This document shows, in pieces, positions 61,000 through 64,000 of a stretch of DNA of 64,000 nucleotides (position 1 is its first letter; every line of letters begins with the position of its first letter). Below the pieces are notes generated by a model. It made no database searches and was not told where the DNA came from. It saw only the letters and a program-made list of their open reading frames with translations. The stretch lies in NCBI GenBank assembly GCA_038049695.1, contig CP142452.1, positions 93,193,501 to 93,257,500 of the forward strand. Reading direction: 5' to 3'. The DNA is from Cinnamomum chago. Taxonomy: Eukaryota; Streptophyta; Magnoliopsida; Laurales; Lauraceae. Position numbers and translations under genes: made by a program.

Positions 61000-63200
61000 G
61001 AAATTTCTCAATTGAACTAGTATCATGCAACGTAAGCCCTTCTCATATGGCGTCAGCGACTCTTATAGAGCTAGCCTTTCAAGTTTTGAGACCAACTTGC
61101 GTAACACAGACCAACTTATGATCAATCGTTGCTCAATTTTTCCCTATTCATTATTGATCTTCTGGGTGTCAGATTTTTTGTTTTTGTTTTTATATACCCT
61201 TTTTACATACTCAGACCTTTTCCGTACTTCCAAGTAGGCCTGTCAATGGGACTGGCCGGGACTGGACTTGGGTTGTCCAATCCGGTCCTGAAAATTGGAG
61301 GGGCTTGCCGGAGGTTGTCCGATCTAGTTCCAAAAATTGGACGGGCCTGCCGGAGGTTGTCCAATCCCGTACGGGCCCGGGTTAGAATAGGGTTGGGCCT
61401 GGGCTTGGCCCAATACTTGATATAGGCAAAACATTCTCTAATTATTTCTACTGTCACCAGACACGCGGTGTGAACCGGACTTTAAACCCTCTTTTTTTCC
61501 GGGCTTGGGACCGACAATGTAATACAACAAGCTGTTATTTATATGGTCTCAGTCCATTAAATGATGTAATAAATTGATTAATTTCTTTATTTATTAATAT
61601 CATCATGTTTTACTTTCATGAGATGAATGATGTTTTGTTACTTTCATGCACATAACCAATACGAATGACATGATGGTTCATGAGATGAACTGGAGTCCAC
61701 GAGTATACTAGATGTAATATATGTGTATGGATGAGATCCACATATAGGAGGCATGTATCGCAAATCTTATACTTAAATATCTTCGCAGCACTTTGATCAC
61801 TACAAGATAGTGTGATTTGTCTCGATCATCAAAATGTAAGATTCTGAATCATGATGCTTGTACATTAAATGTATTGAAAGACCATGAGAAGCACCTTATG
61901 TACACTGTCTTTATTTTTAAGTTTGCTCTCATAATTCCTTAGCAATAGGCTCATAATCCTGAGATATCAATGAACTCAAATTTCTTTCTATTTATTTGCT
62001 TTGGGTCACCAATGAGTGAGGCCAATTGTATGTCAACATCTCGGTGTCTTGGGTAAGTGGTAGTAGGTTTGTGCGAACATTCAATGGTCAAGATATAATC
62101 TATCTCAATTATCCCCTTGTGCCAATTAATAGAATTATCATTGGTAAGTGTGCATCCAGTCCAATTAAGAGTTAATTAGATAGGTACTAATGATCACTAT
62201 AATTAATTGGGGCTCAAGGATAATGAGATATGAATCCAATTTGGTGGACATGTCCAATTGATCCATGAATATAGATGGAGGTGCCTACTTGTGGTAATAG
62301 GGAAGTTTAGGGTATTCTTTGTAATTTATTCTTAAGACTGGAGTGCAATTGCATTTATATAGTGGAGTTATTTACAATTAACTGTCAGTCCGGATTGCAC
62401 ATGAGATGTGGGGTCGTGGTGTCCCAGTTGGAGTCGGCTTTCTATGAAATCCTAGTGGTCCCCACGCTAGCCCAAGTTATTAGAAAGTTACTAATTCTAC
62501 TTGAACTCTAATAGGAATGAATTATAAAGTTACTATTTCTATTTAAAATAAGACTTCTAATAGTGGTAATAGTAGGTTACTATTTGTAATGAAAGTGAGA
62601 CTTTTAATTATAATTAGAAATGAGAAAGTTACTAATTCTCAATGGAAGTGGGATTTCTAGTTTTAATTAGTAATAGGAGTTGCAAATCTATATATAGGGG
62701 AACACCCCTTGGACGTCCACACCTATTCATTCCAAGCATTGGACGTCCAGCCCTAATTAGTGCAAGTGTTGCACGCCCATCTCCTCTCTCTCTTCTAATT
62801 CTCTTCCGGATTACTTAGAGCTTCTAGTTATTTTCACTTGGAGATCTCACCCATCTTCTTAAGAAAAGAGAACTTATTCGGGACATAGCGTGGAAGACGA
62901 TTGGGTCTTGGAGATTCTAATTTGTTAAGAAAGAAAAGTTCTTCATCCAACAAGTTGTCAACTTCTCCATTAGAGCACTATCGAGCGCCCAAGGTAAAAC
63001 CTATTCCTTGTATGTTGTAGATTTATTGTGGATGCATGCTAATGTTATTTTCTATCTTAGAGATAGTTATCTACTGATCTTGGTTGATGAGTTTGAGGAT
63101 TGGATCCTGGATTGGGTTTGAAGCCTTATGGATAATTAATCCCTACATCAAGTGGGTCAAAAAGTTTTTAAAACCTATCCACGAGGTCCACCTATTTCCA
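61000..63200. other. No gene; possible LTR fragment
   Basis: 61236-61430 has a GC-rich fragment starting TAGGCCTGTCAATGGG that resembles hAT termini, with an internal near-duplication (CTTGCCGGAGGTTGTCC / CCTGCCGGAGGTTGTCC, 45-50 bp apart). 62690-62800 repeats TTGGACGTCCA. No IPK 3' exon is found here. Confidence 0.4.
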
Positions 63201-63204
63201 ACAC

Positions 63205-63495
63205 AACCTTTTTTGCCGGTGACAGTAGAAAATAAAAAAAAATCAATAGAAATGAATGAGAATGAGTATCCTATATGGGTCAAGTAATGTAGGATCGGTT
63301 AAAAACTTTTTTTCTTCTGGGGACAGTAAAAAATCAGAAATTCAATATAAATGAATGAGAATAAGTATCTTATATGGGTCAAGTAAGGTAGGATTGGTTA
63401 AAAACTTTTTTTTTTTGCCGGTGACAGTAGAAAATCATAAAATGAATAGAAATGAATGAGAATGAGTATCCTATATGGGTCAAGTAATGTAAAAA
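63205..63495. repeat. 101-bp tandem triplication
   Basis: Three copies marked by GACAGTAGAAAAT-type sequence at 63221, 63322 and 63423 (period 101). Each is followed by AAATGAATGAGAATGAGTAT and CCTATATGGGTCAAGTAA-like blocks. The outer copies are most alike. Confidence 0.85.
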
Positions 63496-64000
63496 AGAAA
63501 TCAAATTAACAGAAGTAAGAAATATAAGTAATATACTCATATTCACTGAAATATCAAAAGAAAAAACTAAAGTGTTGCAAGAAATCTTATTAACAAAATA
63601 ACGCGTGCTCCATTTTCAATCACCCCGTAGCCGACTCATTTGTATGTATCCCACATATGCCTCCACATTCAAGATTACAAAGTTACGGTTGGTTTGTAGC
63701 AGAATAATTCTCCTATTCCAGTTATGTTTGTCAAAATAATTATTGTTTTGCTGACCAAAGTGAAAATCATCTCAAACATCCCTCTATTCACAAAAGCAAT
63801 ATTTCTCCTCTTTCTAAGTAGGCAGGCGCAAATCACTAGAGAAGCAATTTCAGCAGCAAGGGTTTGGAAACATGCCCACATATAGAAGAAACAACTCACA
63901 ATGCATACAACATATAGCATAAATCACAAACAACAGAATGCATAGGGAAGACAAGCATCAGGCCTAGCTAATTAACAAAAGGCCAAAGTCTCACTCTCTC
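63496..64000. other. Window end, no gene recognised
   Basis: AT-rich. A minus-strand open frame at 63675-63920 has no family signature. Nothing assignable. Confidence 0.4.

Noticed and set aside
61021-61130. Possible next IPK exon (frame with PSHMASA resembling IPK sequence)
   Set aside because: Only a few residues coincide, no conserved catalytic block, and no matching splice sites.

Overview
The window is nuclear DNA from a flowering plant. Genes are interrupted by AT-rich introns with GT...AG borders. Plant-specific families are present (TAR/alliinase enzymes, an AP2/ERF factor, isopentenyl phosphate kinase). Most of the remainder is plant repeat DNA: LTR retrotransposon remnants, tRNA-derived SINEs, MITEs and minisatellite arrays. 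I cannot name the species from sequence alone.

The core of 3.3-34.5 kb is a tandem array of three minus-strand genes for alliinase / tryptophan-aminotransferase-related (TAR3/TAR4-type) PLP enzymes. Each has five exons. In all three, exons 3, 4 and 5 are 293, 281 and 209 nt, and length differences are confined to exons 1 and 2. The models give intact proteins of 465, 460 and 463 aa. Genes 2 and 3 are closer to each other than to gene 1. Flanking repeats show that the duplicated unit carried upstream and downstream spacer with it.

Mobile DNA has been added between and inside these genes. Gene 1 has a SINE with a perfect target-site duplication in intron 1. Between genes 1 and 2 lie a 3.37-kb solo LTR (8922-12287) and a 2.5-kb element with long terminal inverted repeats (12569-15101). 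Gene 2 intron 1 carries a long-TIR MITE. Gene 3 intron 1 carries a hAT-type MITE and a fold-back element, and its short intron 4 is mostly a (TC)n microsatellite. Gene 3 also sits between two related arrays of a degenerate repeat (26.2-28.4 kb and 35.0-37.4 kb).

From 37.4 to 45.4 kb I see only repeats: a SINE, LINE remnants, an internally deleted Ty3/gypsy element with terminal dinucleotides and TSD, and tandem duplications. A single-exon AP2/ERF gene (45403-46674, minus, 423 aa, RAP2-11/ERN-like) follows. From 46.7 to 55.7 kb there are only SINEs and repeat fragments.

At 55.7-58.7 kb the first four exons of an isopentenyl phosphate kinase gene lie on the plus strand. The fourth exon lacks an AG acceptor at the expected place and loses similarity partway through. 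No later exon is visible in the remaining 5 kb, which instead holds a MITE, a retroelement primer-binding site, a 171-bp tandem duplication and a 101-bp triplication. The gene is either degenerate or continues beyond the window.

No functional link between the TAR array, the ERF and the IPK is implied by their proximity.
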